The notes: generated from the letters alone by a model not told the origin. Counted from the first letter of the stretch, positions 18,823-28,715 are shown. The stretch is 64,000 bases of DNA from Paracoccaceae bacterium (GCA_028874915.1 JAPPHA010000039.1:1-64000), one strand, 5' to 3'. A program made the numbers and translations.

Positions 18823-19137
18823 TCACGATGCCGATTCCTTCAACCTCTGATGGCCCTGCTTCCATGCCTCCACGTGATCTTCGGGCTCCTTGCTCCAGCG
18901 AAATGGCCGGGCGTCATTGGCATCGTGATGCTCGATGTAACCCTCGATCGCCGCGATGCACGCGTCGAGTGAATTGAAAACTGCGTGCTTGAGCCTTTGC
19001 CTCGATAGCTTCGAGAAGAAACCTTCGACGGCGTTCATCCACGAGGCCGAGGTCGGGGTCGGGGTGAAAGAAAACGTCCTATTGGCATTGTCCTTCAACC
19101 ATTCGTTGACCTCGGCAGACTCGTATGAACCCTCCCA
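18823..19137 (-). mobile_element. IS630-family transposase, C-terminal fragment
   Basis: The minus-strand frame reads EVNEWLKDNANRTFSFTPT, TSASWMNAVEGFFSKLSR, RLKHAVFNSLDACIAAIEGY and RPFRWSKEPE, the last third of an IS630 DDE transposase including the final glutamate region (NAVEGFF). The amino side ends abruptly near 19137 and is joined in frame to the unrelated peptide HRSRDSNLCITL. It may or may not be the missing half of the IS630 fragment at 12610-13095, which lies on the other strand. Confidence 0.82.
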
Positions 19138-19151
19138 TGGATTCCATGTCC

Positions 19152-19197
19152 ATAGAGTTATGCACAAGTTGGAATCGCGCGACCTGTGGAATACTCC
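19152..19197 (-). repeat. 46-bp repeat shared with 59795-59840
   Basis: Read on the minus strand, this 46-base segment matches 59795-59840 (plus strand) at 37 of 46 positions. Both encode the peptide HRSRDSNLCITL in the same frame, and the five differences within those 36 bases all fall at silent third positions. It sits at the junction between the IS630 fragment and the ISAs1 remnant. The parent gene is not identified. Confidence 0.6.
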
Positions 19198-19264
19198 GGC
19201 CTGTCGCACGGGCCTGGACGGGGTATCCTGTCACGGGTGTCCCCTCCTCTCGCGCTGAGGAGGA

Positions 19265-19680
19265 GACAGCGGGGCTTCGCTCCGCACGGCGGGTCGGCCT
19301 CGTCAACGATTCCCATGTCGGGCAGATCTTCCGGTTCACCCGCGAACGCGCCGCCGCACGGCAGCGCCAAATCGGGGAGACCAGCATCAAGCGTGTCTTG
19401 GCAACACGTCGGTACCGGCAGATCGGGCACCCAGGAGCTGCTCTTCGCATGGAACCGCGGTCGTTGGAGTGTGGAGGCCAACCACCACGCCAGGGACAGG
19501 CCCTGCGCCGGGGACGCCTGTTTCGCACGCACGGGCTTCGCACCCGAAAACAACGCTCTGTGCATCAATATCGCTCTCGCCACGATCATCCGCTAGACCG
19601 ACGTCCAAGGCATCGGCTCGGCAAGCAGGCATTTCGCGCCCAGGGCGATGACGCATTCGACGCAATCCTTTCTCCTTGAG
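19265..19680 (+). mobile_element. ISAs1-family transposase, C-terminal remnant
   Basis: The first frame reads VNDSHVGQIFRFTRER and ETSIKRVLATRRYRQIG. After a frameshift near 19425 the next frame gives ELLFAWNRGRWSVEANHHAR then DACFARTGFAPENNALCINI, matching the ISAs1 signature for the carboxy-terminal DDE region (RGHWxxENxLHxxxDVxxxED followed by RTGxAPxNxA). The element has no amino-terminal half here. Downstream, 19680-19954 probably holds the promoter of the following oxidoreductase gene. Confidence 0.75.
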
Positions 19681-19954
19681 GGTTGCAGAACTGGCCGGTC
19701 GGCGCAGCAGACAGCGCGTCGTGGGTCGGGGCGTCAGCGATGACGGAAATCCCGGCCAGCGCAAGCTTCCCACGGACACTCAAACCGGATCGCCGGAAAC
19801 AACCCGGGCCAATCAGGCCCGGCCTCAACCATCCACGCTTCCGCAGCGTGGGACAGTCCTGTCGGCCACAAGAGGCCGCTTGAGACGGCATGTCAACATG
19901 ATAGTCTGATGATCAAACTGTCATTCCGTTACTGTCGTACACAAGGGGCACAGC

Positions 19955-20998
19955 ATGCAGGATGAACAGCCGGACACCATTGTCGCGGTCGTGGGCTGCG
20001 GATTCTACGGCCAGAACCACCTCAACGCCTGGAAGGACCTTGCCCGGGCGGGCGCCAAACTGGCCGCCGTCTGCGATCTTGACGCCGGGAAGGCGCGGGC
20101 CGCAGGCGAGACCTTCGGCGCACGCTGGTACACTGACATCGACGACATGCTCTCACGGGAGCATATTGATCTCCTCGACATCCCTACACAGATGCGCAGC
20201 CATCTCGTCCTGGCGGCACGGGCGGCCGACAGGGGAATCGCCGCAATCGTCCAGAAACCGCTGGCGCCGGACGGCGAGGAGGCGGCGGCAATCGTCCGCT
20301 ACGCCGCCAGCCGCAATGCCTGGTTGGCAGTGCACGAGAATTTTCGCTTCAGCACCGTCATGCTTCGCATCAAGTCTCTTCTCGACTCGGGAGCCATAGG
20401 CGAGCCCGGCTGGGCACGTCTCTCCTTCCGGACCGACTACGACATTTGCGCTGGCCAGCCGTATCTCATGGAGGAGGAGCGGTTTGTGATCCTCGACAAC
20501 GGCATTCACATCCTGGATCTCGCGCGGTTCTTTCTGGGCGAGGTCGAGCGGATTTCCTGCGAAACCCAGCGCCGAAACCCGCGGGTGGCAGGCGACGATA
20601 CCGCGACCATGCTGCTGCGGCATGAGACGGGAGCCGTGTCGGTGGTCGAAACCACATACGAGGCGCACCGCATCCCCGACCCCTTTCCCGCCACCATCGT
20701 CGAGATCGAAGGATTGGAGGGCTCAATCCTTCTCGACCACGAGGACAACATGACGGTGACATCGAAAGGCCAGGTGCGGAGCGAAAACATCGGCTCGCCG
20801 CTCCTGCCATGGACCAGCCGGCCCTGGCATGGTTCGCAGGAGGCGGTTCTCAACGCCAATGCACATTTCCTCGAGGCATTCCGTGCAGGCCGGCCGGCGG
20901 CAACCTCCGGTGCCGATAACCTGAAGACGTTTGCACTTGTGGAAGCCGCTTATCTCTCGGCCCGGACGCATGAGACAGTCCAACCGCAACCCATCTGA
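19955..20998 (+). CDS. Gfo/Idh/MocA-family NAD(P)-dependent oxidoreductase
   Basis: This 347-residue protein has an amino-terminal Rossmann fold (VAVVGCGFYGQNH, glycines 14, 16 and 19) and the family catalytic segment at 100-102, where Q-K-P replaces the more common E-K-P. A second conserved pair, D182 and H186 in LDNGIHILDLARFF, lies in the carboxy-terminal alpha/beta domain. Enzymes of this family oxidise or reduce sugars, inositols and related polyols; the substrate here cannot be told. It is single, with an AAGGGGC site before the ATG, and downstream lies a decayed sulfatase. Confidence 0.88.
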   Translation: MQDEQPDTIVAVVGCGFYGQNHLNAWKDLARAGAKLAAVCDLDAGKARAAGETFGARWYTDIDDMLSREHIDLLDIPTQMRSHLVLAARAADRGIAAIVQKPLAPDGEEAAAIVRYAASRNAWLAVHENFRFSTVMLRIKSLLDSGAIGEPGWARLSFRTDYDICAGQPYLMEEERFVILDNGIHILDLARFFLGEVERISCETQRRNPRVAGDDTATMLLRHETGAVSVVETTYEAHRIPDPFPATIVEIEGLEGSILLDHEDNMTVTSKGQVRSENIGSPLLPWTSRPWHGSQEAVLNANAHFLEAFRAGRPAATSGADNLKTFALVEAAYLSARTHETVQPQPI

Positions 20999-21297
20999 AT
21001 CCGGACCGCCGACCAGGGAGTACCTGAGACAGTTCGGAACCGTGCGACCCGAGCCCTCTGAGCTACTACGCGGCGAGGCGACTTCCTGCAGAGCTCTTCG
21101 AGGAAACGCTTCGGACCATTCACTGTGCCGGGGAGAAGGCGCTTTGCACCATTGCGTTCGTCGCAAGGGACCGGGACCGGGCTACTTGCGGGCCGGGATT
21201 TTGGAGCCGGAGACCTTGGCAGACGATTCCGGGTTCTCCGCGAGTTTCCGCCTCGCGATCCCGGACCGGACCCGGGCCCATCGACGCTTTCCCGACA

Positions 21298-21745
21298 TCA
21301 GCAGCCCCGGCCGGGAGTAGTGCGGACTTCGAAACCGGGGTTCCGCTCCGGCTGGAGTAGATTCCTGCTGCCCGAACCAGGGCCGCGAAGGCACCGGCCG
21401 AGGTTTCGCAGAACGTCAAGGCCGGGACCGGCACCAAGCGGACTGCCAACGGTCTGCCCGTTGACAGTTACACGACGTTGCTCGCCGAGCCGGCCGCACT
21501 GCCGCCAAACATGTGACGTAGCCGGCCAACCCGGATAGGCACTGGTCAGAAGCGACGCCCGGATTGGGCGGCGGCGGACGCAGTTGGACATCGACGTCGG
21601 CAGGGCACCGTTCCTGGCAAGGGCATCGATGGCTGGCGTCCGGATATCCGACCCCATGATTCCGAGGTCCGAAAATCCTGTGTCATCCACGAGGATATGG
21701 ATGACGTCCGGTCGCTCCGATTGGGGGAATCGTCATCAAGGCATG
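21298..21745 (-). pseudogene. Sulfatase amino-terminal remnant without its catalytic cysteine
   Basis: Reading down the minus strand from 21745 gives RPDVIHILVDDTGFSDLG then SDIRTPAIDALARNGALP, the start of an arylsulfatase with its first metal-binding aspartates. The catalytic segment reads VRRRPIRASLLTSAYPG: the cysteine of the C-x-P-x-R motif, which must be converted to formylglycine, is replaced by arginine. Beyond about 21500 the frame loses all similarity, and there is no carboxy-terminal half. The flanks 20999-21297 and 21746-21841 hold nothing recognisable. An intact sulfatase of a different sequence lies at 28791-30215. Confidence 0.72.
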
Positions 21746-21841
21746 CGGTCCGTGGTCCCGCGGTCGGATTTCATCGTGGCGTACGGGCCTTGGTCGACGC
21801 GATGGCCCGGTTCCGGGACCGTCGCCAGCAGGTTCCCGGGA

Positions 21842-22768
21842 TCATGCCTTCGGGTGGGCCGACCTGTACACGTCGAGCAGCCGGGACTTGTCGACGGCCG
21901 TGTAGATCTGTGTGGTTGACAGGGACCTGTGGCCGAGCAGTTCCTGAATGGTCCGGAGGTCGCCTCCGGCAGAAAGCAGATGGGTGGCAAAGGCATGGCG
22001 CATGGCATGCGGAGTCGTCCGCGCCGGCAGCCCCAACTGCAGACGGGCGGTCTCCATCGCCTTTCGGGTCATGCGCGGATTCAGGGGCCCGCCCCTGACG
22101 CCGACGAAGAGCGGTGATCGGGCGTCGCCCGGGTGCGGGCAAACCGCCAGATAGGCATCAACCGCATCCCGGACGACCGGAAGAACCGGCACCCGCCGCT
22201 GACGGCCACCCTTTCCAGTCACGACCAGGACATCGGCAAGCGGGACGTCGCCCCGCCGGAGCGCCAAGGCTTCGGAGATCCGCAGTCCGCAGCCGTATAG
22301 GAGGGTGACAAGCGCGGCGTCCCTGACTCCGGTCCACGGGCGGTCCGGGCGGTTTCCGATCGTCGAGATCAGGGAATCGGCATCGCTCGCCGGAATCGGG
22401 CGGGGCAGGCTCGGGGCGAAACCGGGTGCCCGGGTGGCCAGGACGGCAGGCGAATCGATGCCTTCGTCGTCGCCCAGCCAGCGGAAGAAGGATTTGACCG
22501 CCGAAAGAGACCGCGCGAGCGACCGGGCACTGACGCCCCGGCTCCGTTCCGAGGCCATCCAGGATCGCATGTCGCCCCGATCGATTTCGGGCAACCGTTC
22601 GGGGGCAATCGGAGCGCCATGATGACGGCCGAGGAAGGCGAGGAATTCGCCGACGTCGCGGCGATAGGCGACGAGTGTGTTCTCCGAGCGGCCGCCCGTC
22701 GCCGAGAGGGCCCCGAGCCACCGGTCGAGAAGCACTCGGGTGGCGGAATCGATCAGGCGGTCATCCAT
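21842..22768 (-). CDS. xerC: Tyrosine recombinase XerC
   Basis: This 308-residue site-specific recombinase resolves chromosome dimers at dif together with XerD. All catalytic residues are present: R163 in CGLRISEAL, K186 in VTGKGGRQR, H254 and R257 in PHAMRHAFATH, H280 in LLGHRSLSTTQ and nucleophile Y289 in TTQIYTAVD. The amino-terminal core-binding domain (NTLVAYRRDVGEFLAFL) is complete. It is the last gene of the fsa - DUF484 - xerC run, with its start overlapping the DUF484 end by 16 bases. That placement is the usual alphaproteobacterial context for the chromosomal XerC and argues against a mobile-element integrase. Confidence 0.92.
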   Translation of the reverse strand: MDDRLIDSATRVLLDRWLGALSATGGRSENTLVAYRRDVGEFLAFLGRHHGAPIAPERLPEIDRGDMRSWMASERSRGVSARSLARSLSAVKSFFRWLGDDEGIDSPAVLATRAPGFAPSLPRPIPASDADSLISTIGNRPDRPWTGVRDAALVTLLYGCGLRISEALALRRGDVPLADVLVVTGKGGRQRRVPVLPVVRDAVDAYLAVCPHPGDARSPLFVGVRGGPLNPRMTRKAMETARLQLGLPARTTPHAMRHAFATHLLSAGGDLRTIQELLGHRSLSTTQIYTAVDKSRLLDVYRSAHPKA

Positions 22769-23490
22769 TTGGCGACCAACCGTTCCACCACATTGCCGAG
22801 GAACTGAAGGAGGTCCGGTTTCAGGCTGGGGGCGAACTGGTTGCTGTCAGCGGAACCGAGAGCCAGCATGGCCGGGCCCTTGCCACGCCCGAGGTCGAGG
22901 CGGATCACGGCTTCCGACCGGATGTCCGGTTCGGCACTTCCATAGACGGTCCGCTGGCCCTTTTGCACGCGGCGAAGGGTCACGACCCTCCGGGGCATCG
23001 GACGACCGCCGGTGATGTAATCGTCGGTCCGGTTCGGGGACAGGAACACCAGCGCGGGATCGCTGCTGGTATCTCCTCCTGGCGCCTCGAACTCCAGGCA
23101 GAGCCTCACGGCCGCGACATTGAGGACATCCCTGAATTCGGAATCCAGCAACGCGACGAAAGATGACCAGTCTTCGGCGTCGAGCACGGTCAGGACGGCC
23201 CGGTGGATCCGGTTGGTACTCGCGAGATTGTCGTAGGCCGCTGCGAGCACCTCCTCATGGGTGCCTTCCAGTTGCGTCAAACGGTGTTCCAGCTGGCTGA
23301 GCGCGATCCCTCGCAGATCGACGACGTTCTGACCGCGATCGGCGTCGCAGGCCGCGACGAGCACCCGGATGATTCCGGGGTCGTCGAGGATCAGGTGAGG
23401 ATCGGAAAGGATGCGAGCCCGGAGCGCTTCGTCCGGCTTTGCGGTCGGCCCGGACCCGGGCTTGGGCTCCGGCGGTTGCGGTGCGGTCAC
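22753..23490 (-). CDS. DUF484 family protein
   Basis: This 245-residue protein belongs to DUF484, a GAF-like domain family regularly encoded next to xerC in proteobacteria, with no established biochemical role. The first third contains a helical region with [20 protein letters not shown], which could form a short coiled coil. The rest is the GAF-like body ([47 protein letters not shown], ending in [10 protein letters not shown]). The GTG start at 23490 overlaps the fsa stop by four bases (GTGA), and the end overlaps xerC, so the three genes are translationally coupled. Confidence 0.88.
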   Translation of the reverse strand: MTAPQPPEPKPGSGPTAKPDEALRARILSDPHLILDDPGIIRVLVAACDADRGQNVVDLRGIALSQLEHRLTQLEGTHEEVLAAAYDNLASTNRIHRAVLTVLDAEDWSSFVALLDSEFRDVLNVAAVRLCLEFEAPGGDTSSDPALVFLSPNRTDDYITGGRPMPRRVVTLRRVQKGQRTVYGSAEPDIRSEAVIRLDLGRGKGPAMLALGSADSNQFAPSLKPDLLQFLGNVVERLVAKWMTA

Positions 23491-24143
23491 GCGACGATCC
23501 TCTGGCCGGTCTTCGCCCAGTCGGCAAGGAAGGCGTCCATGCCCCGGTCGGTCAGCGGATGCTGCACGAGCTTTCGGATGACGTCCGGGGGAGCCGTGGC
23601 CACGTCGGCCCCGAGTTTCGCACATTCGGCGATGTGGTTGGCGCTGCGGATCGAGGCGGCGAGAACCTCGGTCTCGAATCCGTAGTTGTCGTAGATGATG
23701 CGGATGTCGCCGATCAACTGCAGCCCGTCGAGATTGATGTCGTCCAGCCGACCGATGAAGGGCGAGATGAAGCTGGCCCCGGCCTTGGCGGCCAGCAGCG
23801 CCTGGTTCGTGGAAAAGCACAACGTGACATTGACCATGCAGCCGTCGTTCCGGAGCGCCCGGCACGCTTTGAGGCCGTCCCATGTCATCGGAACCTTGAC
23901 CGCGATGTTGTCCGCAATCTCGGCGAGGCGGCGGCCTTCGCGGATCATCGCGTCGGCCTCCGTGGCGACCACTTCGGCGCTGACCGGTCCTGCGACCAGT
24001 GCGCAGATTTCCCGCGTGACTTCGTGGATGTCGCGGCCGGACTTCATGATCAACGACGGGTTTGTCGTCACCCCGTCGACCATTCCGAGCGCGTCGAGTT
24101 CGGCAATTGCCGCCACGTCGGCGGTGTCGACAAAGAATTTCAT
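23487..24143 (-). CDS. fsa: Fructose-6-phosphate aldolase / small transaldolase
   Basis: This 218-residue protein is a subfamily-3 transaldolase (MipB/TalC type). The family start is clear ([16 protein letters not shown], then [13 protein letters not shown]), and the Schiff-base lysine is K83 in [12 protein letters not shown]. Later blocks are [19 protein letters not shown] and [10 protein letters not shown]. Members either transfer dihydroxyacetone between sugar phosphates or cleave fructose-6-phosphate; sequence alone does not settle which. It is the first gene of the fsa - DUF484 - xerC run. The start lies 107 bases from the divergent priA start, so 24144-24250 holds both promoters. Confidence 0.92.
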   Translation of the reverse strand: MKFFVDTADVAAIAELDALGMVDGVTTNPSLIMKSGRDIHEVTREICALVAGPVSAEVVATEADAMIREGRRLAEIADNIAVKVPMTWDGLKACRALRNDGCMVNVTLCFSTNQALLAAKAGASFISPFIGRLDDINLDGLQLIGDIRIIYDNYGFETEVLAASIRSANHIAECAKLGADVATAPPDVIRKLVQHPLTDRGMDAFLADWAKTGQRIVA

Positions 24144-24250
24144 CGCTGGTGTCCGGCCGCCGCTCCGTGGTTGTTCCGATGGTCCCGGTATCGATATATG
24201 CAATCGCGGCATGGTGCAAACGGCGGGTTTCCATCGAGGATAGGAACGGC

Positions 24251-26470
24251 ATGATCGATCGACGGGAGGCATCGGAAGGTCCGGTGCCCCACTATCGGCC
24301 GGGTGAAGTCGTCTCGGTCCTGGTCGCCACGCCGGTCGACAGGCGACTTGATTACCGGATGACCGCCGACGGTGGGCCGGATGGCAGCTTTGTCCGGGTT
24401 CCACTCGGTCCGCGAACGGTTCTCGGTGTCGTCTGGGGACGCGGCGAATGCCAGCTCGATCCGGCCCGGATCCGCGACATCGATCGGGTTCTCGATGTGC
24501 CGCCGATGCAAGCCGACATGAAGCGCTTTCTTACCCGTGCGGCCGACTACACCCTCACTTCGCTCAACGCGATGCTGGTGCTGACAATGCGTGTCCAGGG
24601 GCTCGGGGATCCGCCCGGTGTCCAGTCGGTCTACGGGGCGGGCGAAGGCCGGCCAGACAGGATGACGCCGGCCAGGGAACGCGCCCTCGCCTTCCTGGGC
24701 GGCCAACGCGACGCACATTTTCCGCTGTCGGAACTGGCGGAGAAGTCCGGTGTCTCGCCGGCGGTGATCAAGGGTTTGGTCAAATGGGGGGCTGTCACGG
24801 TTTCCGAACGCCGCCGGGATGCGCGTTATCCGACGCTGGATCCGGCCCGGCCCGGCCCGGCCCTGTCGCCGGACCAGCGCCAGGCTGCGGACGCATTCCG
24901 CGAACGGATCCGATCCGGAGGACACCGGACCTGCCTGCTCAACGGAGTTACCGGTTCCGGCAAGACGGCAGTCTACCTGGAAGCGGTTGCCGAATGCCTG
25001 GAAAAGGGTCGGCAGGCGCTCGTGCTCCTTCCTGAAATCGCCCTCACCGGAGAGTTCCTGGACCAGGTTCATCAGCGATTTGGCGCCGTTCCGGCGTGTT
25101 GGCATTCGGCGATCACCGGCGCCGAACGCCGCCGCTGCTGGCGGATGGCGGCAGAAGGCGGAGCGCAATTGGTGGTTGGTGCCCGATCCGCACTGTTCCT
25201 GCCGTTCCGCAACCTTGGCCTCATTGTTGTCGACGAGGAACATGACAGTTCCTACAAGCAGGAAGACGGGATCCTCTACAACGCCCGGGACATGGCCGTT
25301 CTTCGGGCGTCCGTCTGCCGGTCCCTGGCCATTCTTGCCTCGGCAACCCCATCGCTTGAGAGCTGGTCCAACTGGAAGTCCGGCAAGTACACAGGATTTC
25401 GTCTGCCGGAGCGCTACGGGCACGCCGCGCTGCCGGAACTGAGGGCGATCGATCTCAGACAGGAAACCCTCGATCGCGAGACATGGATCTCGCCCACGCT
25501 CGCGAAGGAGATCGAGACCGGGTGGGTGCGCGGCGAACAGTCGCTCCTGTTCCTCAATCGCCGCGGCTACGCACCGGTCACCGTCTGCCGCAATTGCGGC
25601 CACCAACTGGGCTGCGACCATTGCGACGCCCGGTTGGTTCTGCACCGGTTTCGCGGGAAGCTCGTTTGCCATCAATGTGGCGAGTCGCGACTGGAACCGA
25701 CCGTCTGTGCCCGTTGCGGCGCCTCCGGTAAGCTGAACGCGATCGGCCCCGGCGTCGAACGCCTTGCGGAAGAAGCGAAGGAGCGGTTTCCGGAACAGAG
25801 GATCTCCGTCCTGTCCTCCGATGTTGCCCTGTCGGCCCAGGCGATGCGGGAGCGGATACGCCAAATTGCCGAAGGGGGTGTCGACATCATCATCGGCACC
25901 CAGATGGTGGCCAAGGGGCATCATTTCCCGCTTCTGAGCACGGTCGGCGTTATCGATGCCGACCTCGGTCTGCAGGGCGGAGACCTGCGCGCGGCGGAAC
26001 GGACCTACCAGTTGATCCACCAGGTCTCGGGCCGGGCCGGGCGGGAGGGCCGGCCGGGTGTTTCGCTGATTCAGACGCACCAGCCCGAGCACCCGGTGAT
26101 CCAGTCGATTCTCTCTGGCGACGGCGAAGCCTTCCGGCGGAGCGAAGCCGCGCAACGGAAGTCTGCTGGCGTTCCGCCATACGGGCGCCTGGCCGCTGTC
26201 ATCCTAACCGGTACGGACCTCACCGCCGTCAACGCCGCGGCCCAGGGCCTTGCCGGCAATGCCGAGATCCTCCGCCGACAGCAGATCGTCCTCTACGGCC
26301 CGGCGCCCGCCCCGGTGGCGCGAGTACGCGGGCGGCACCGGGTCCGACTCCTGGCGCGGGCGCCCAGGTCAGTGGTCATACAGCCGCCGCTTCGCGCATG
26401 GCGGGATTCGGTCCGACTCCCCGCGAGTGTCCGCATGCAGATCGATATCGACCCGCAATCCTTTCATTGA
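24251..26470 (+). CDS. priA: Primosomal protein N' (replication restart helicase PriA)
   Basis: PriA reloads the replisome at collapsed forks. The 739-residue protein has the amino-terminal 3'-end-binding domain ([18 protein letters not shown]), Walker [15 protein letters not shown] near 230-243, Walker [16 protein letters not shown], and the eight-cysteine double zinc site within [17 protein letters not shown] and the VCHQCGES and VCARCG segments. The helicase carboxy motifs [16 protein letters not shown] and [12 protein letters not shown] follow. The start at 24251, preceded by GAGGATAGGAA, is chosen because upstream in-frame residues overlap the divergent fsa gene. Confidence 0.96.
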   Translation: MIDRREASEGPVPHYRPGEVVSVLVATPVDRRLDYRMTADGGPDGSFVRVPLGPRTVLGVVWGRGECQLDPARIRDIDRVLDVPPMQADMKRFLTRAADYTLTSLNAMLVLTMRVQGLGDPPGVQSVYGAGEGRPDRMTPARERALAFLGGQRDAHFPLSELAEKSGVSPAVIKGLVKWGAVTVSERRRDARYPTLDPARPGPALSPDQRQAADAFRERIRSGGHRTCLLNGVTGSGKTAVYLEAVAECLEKGRQALVLLPEIALTGEFLDQVHQRFGAVPACWHSAITGAERRRCWRMAAEGGAQLVVGARSALFLPFRNLGLIVVDEEHDSSYKQEDGILYNARDMAVLRASVCRSLAILASATPSLESWSNWKSGKYTGFRLPERYGHAALPELRAIDLRQETLDRETWISPTLAKEIETGWVRGEQSLLFLNRRGYAPVTVCRNCGHQLGCDHCDARLVLHRFRGKLVCHQCGESRLEPTVCARCGASGKLNAIGPGVERLAEEAKERFPEQRISVLSSDVALSAQAMRERIRQIAEGGVDIIIGTQMVAKGHHFPLLSTVGVIDADLGLQGGDLRAAERTYQLIHQVSGRAGREGRPGVSLIQTHQPEHPVIQSILSGDGEAFRRSEAAQRKSAGVPPYGRLAAVILTGTDLTAVNAAAQGLAGNAEILRRQQIVLYGPAPAPVARVRGRHRVRLLARAPRSVVIQPPLRAWRDSVRLPASVRMQIDIDPQSFH

Positions 26471-26641
26471 CTCCCACGGGCGACGGGCGCTGCCCGGCCA
26501 GACAGCACGGGACAGGCGTTCGCACACCGTCGGCCGGGAAGAGCCGGCGTGGCGGTCCGTCGGCCGCGCAATGAATGGGCTGGAAGTCGACTCCTCGCAC
26601 CGTTAGAACCCCGGCGGATCAATCGGGGATGCCGGGACAGC

Positions 26642-27742
26642 ATGGACAGGACGTTCAGCCCACAGCCGAATCCGGGAATTCTGGAGATTTCCCCCTATGT
26701 TGGTGGCGGCAGCACGGTTCCGGGCCGGGACGATGTGCTCAAGCTGTCATCCAACGAGAATCCGCTGGGCCCGGGGGACGCGGCCCGGGACGCGGCCCGG
26801 GACGCTCTCCGAATCCCGGAAGTCTATCCCGCGTCCGATCATCTTCATTTGCGGACGGCGATCGCGGAAGTCCACGGCCTGCCCGTCGAGGGAATTGTCT
26901 GCGGGGCGGGTTCGGACGAGTTGATCGCCCTCCTGTGCCGAATCTATGCCGGACCGGGCGGCGAGGTCGTCTTCACGGAGCACGGCTTCGCAATGTACCG
27001 GATCTCGGCACAGGCGGCTGGGGCCGAACCGGTGGCCGTTCCGGAACGCGATCGGGTCCTTGACCCGGACCAGCTGGCCGCGGCCCTGTCCGACCGCACG
27101 CGCCTTGTGTTCATTGCCAATCCCAACAACCCCACCGGGACCATGGTCTCCGAAACCGTGGTCCGGAAACTGGCGGATGCTATCCCGCCCACGGCGCTCC
27201 TCGTTCTGGACGGTGCCTACGCCGAATATGTCGAGGAATTTGATGGCGGTGCCACGCTCGTCGGCGAACGCGGCAACGTGGTGATGCTCCGGACCTTTTC
27301 CAAGATTCATGGATTGGCTTCGCTCCGGGTCGGCTGGGCCTATGCGCCGCCGGATGTCTGCGACATGCTGAACCGGGTTCGGGGTCCTTTCAACATCGGT
27401 GCTCCCGGGCTGGCAGCGGCGGCCGCCGCCGTTCGCGACCGGGACCACGTGACCCGGTCGAGGACTATGAACACCCGGTTGCGGAGCCGGCTGCACCAGC
27501 AGCTTGCCGGTCTCGGGTTGGAGTCCGATGTCTCGATGGCAAATTTCCTGCTCATCCGCTTCGAATCCCCTGCCGAAGCGGGGGCCGCCCATTCCCACCT
27601 GCTCTCCCAAGGCGTGATCACGCGCCGCGTCGACGAATACAACCTGCCTTCGGCCATCCGGGCAACGATCGGCGACGAGGCCGGTTGCCGACGGCTTTTC
27701 GACGGGCTCGAGTCGTTCCGGAACCGGAGAGAAGCCGGCTGA
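26642..27742 (+). CDS. hisC: Histidinol-phosphate / aromatic aminotransferase (HisC family)
   Basis: This 366-residue PLP enzyme has the family core VCGAGSDELIALLCRIY, IANPNNPTGTMVS, DGAYAEYVEE and the PLP lysine K221 in TFSKIHGLASLRVGWA. It starts with PNPGILEISPYVGG and LSSNENPLGPG, typical for HisC. Since it overlaps the tyrA start by one base, its role here may be the transamination step of tyrosine and phenylalanine synthesis as well as, or instead of, the histidine pathway; in alphaproteobacteria a hisC-like gene next to tyrA commonly does both. The stretch GDAARDAARDA after NPLGPG is encoded by a 12-base unit repeated in tandem at about 26777-26806. Confidence 0.92.
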   Translation: MDRTFSPQPNPGILEISPYVGGGSTVPGRDDVLKLSSNENPLGPGDAARDAARDALRIPEVYPASDHLHLRTAIAEVHGLPVEGIVCGAGSDELIALLCRIYAGPGGEVVFTEHGFAMYRISAQAAGAEPVAVPERDRVLDPDQLAAALSDRTRLVFIANPNNPTGTMVSETVVRKLADAIPPTALLVLDGAYAEYVEEFDGGATLVGERGNVVMLRTFSKIHGLASLRVGWAYAPPDVCDMLNRVRGPFNIGAPGLAAAAAAVRDRDHVTRSRTMNTRLRSRLHQQLAGLGLESDVSMANFLLIRFESPAEAGAAHSHLLSQGVITRRVDEYNLPSAIRATIGDEAGCRRLFDGLESFRNRREAG

Positions 27743-28665
27743 TGGCAATCCTCTACGACCGGGTGGCCCTGATCGGCCTCGGACTGATCGGTTCCTCCAT
27801 CGCGCTGGCTCTCCGGAAGAACCCGGTCTGTGGTTCCGTCACGGGGTTCGCCGCGACCCCAGGGACACGGGAGACCGCGCGTGAACTCGATTTTTGCGAT
27901 CATGTTGCCGAGACCGTGAACGAGGCAGTCGAAGATGCCGATCTCGTTGTACTCTGCACGCCAGTCGGGGTCATGGGAGCCCTGACCCGGGAGATGGCAC
28001 CGGTCCTCAAACCGGGGGCGACACTTTCCGAGGTTGGCTCGGTCAAGGTTGCGGTCATCCGGGAGGTGGCGCCGCATGTTCCGGACGGCGTGACTTTCAT
28101 TCCGGCACATCCGATTGCTGGCACCGAACTGTCGGGTCCCCGTGCCGGGTTTGCCGAGTTGTTCGAGGACCGCTGGTGCCTGTTCACGCCACTTGAGGGC
28201 ACCTGCGAACAGGCGGTGGAGAAATTGCGCCAGTTCTGGCTCGGGCTGGGTGCGCGGGTCGATACCATGGAACCGGCACGGCATGATCTGGTGCTCGCGG
28301 TCACGTCGCATGTGCCGCATCTCATCGCCTACACAATGGTCGGGGTTGCCGATGACCTGCGTCGGGTCAGCAACACCGAAGTGGTCGAGTATTCGGCAGC
28401 AGGGTTTCGGGATTTCACCCGCATCGCGGCCTCGGACCCCACCATGTGGCGGGACGTCTTCGTCAACAATTCCGAAGCGACGCTTGAGATTCTCGGCCGG
28501 TTCACGGAGGAACTCTTCGACCTGCAGCGGGCAATCCGGCTTGGCGACGGAGACCAGTTGCACCGGTATTTTACGCGGACCCGCGCCATTCGCCGGGGAA
28601 TCATCGAGGCTGGCCAGGATACGGGACTGCCGGACTTCGGCCGAAAGCAATCGTCCGAGGGCTGA
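27742..28665 (+). CDS. tyrA: Prephenate / cyclohexadienyl (arogenate) dehydrogenase
   Basis: This 307-residue NAD(P)-dependent dehydrogenase oxidises prephenate or arogenate on the way to tyrosine. It opens with the Rossmann loop RVALIGLGLIGSSIAL, followed by VLCTPVGVMG, the substrate-site segment PAHPIAGTELSGP and the late helix SHVPHLIAYTMVG with GFRDFTRIAASDPTMW. No chorismate-mutase domain is fused. The ATG shares a base with the hisC stop (TGATG). The product works directly after or before the adjacent aminotransferase, depending on whether prephenate or arogenate is used. Confidence 0.94.
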   Translation: MAILYDRVALIGLGLIGSSIALALRKNPVCGSVTGFAATPGTRETARELDFCDHVAETVNEAVEDADLVVLCTPVGVMGALTREMAPVLKPGATLSEVGSVKVAVIREVAPHVPDGVTFIPAHPIAGTELSGPRAGFAELFEDRWCLFTPLEGTCEQAVEKLRQFWLGLGARVDTMEPARHDLVLAVTSHVPHLIAYTMVGVADDLRRVSNTEVVEYSAAGFRDFTRIAASDPTMWRDVFVNNSEATLEILGRFTEELFDLQRAIRLGDGDQLHRYFTRTRAIRRGIIEAGQDTGLPDFGRKQSSEG

Positions 28666-28715
28666 CCCCGGCGCCATTCACCTGCAGGGTTCCGCCGTGG
28701 CCCGGTGCGAGCGGA

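Noticed and set aside
21842-22768. XerC-like recombinase as a prophage or integron integrase
   Set aside because: It lies in the conserved fsa - DUF484 - xerC run with overlapping genes and no attachment-site repeats, which is the core chromosomal context.
24140-26155. A 671-codon open frame on the minus strand opposite priA, and similar long frames opposite ileS (8503-10209) and others
   Set aside because: High third-position G+C leaves long antisense frames open. These have no motifs, are rich in Arg, Gly and Pro, and lie wholly over well-supported genes.
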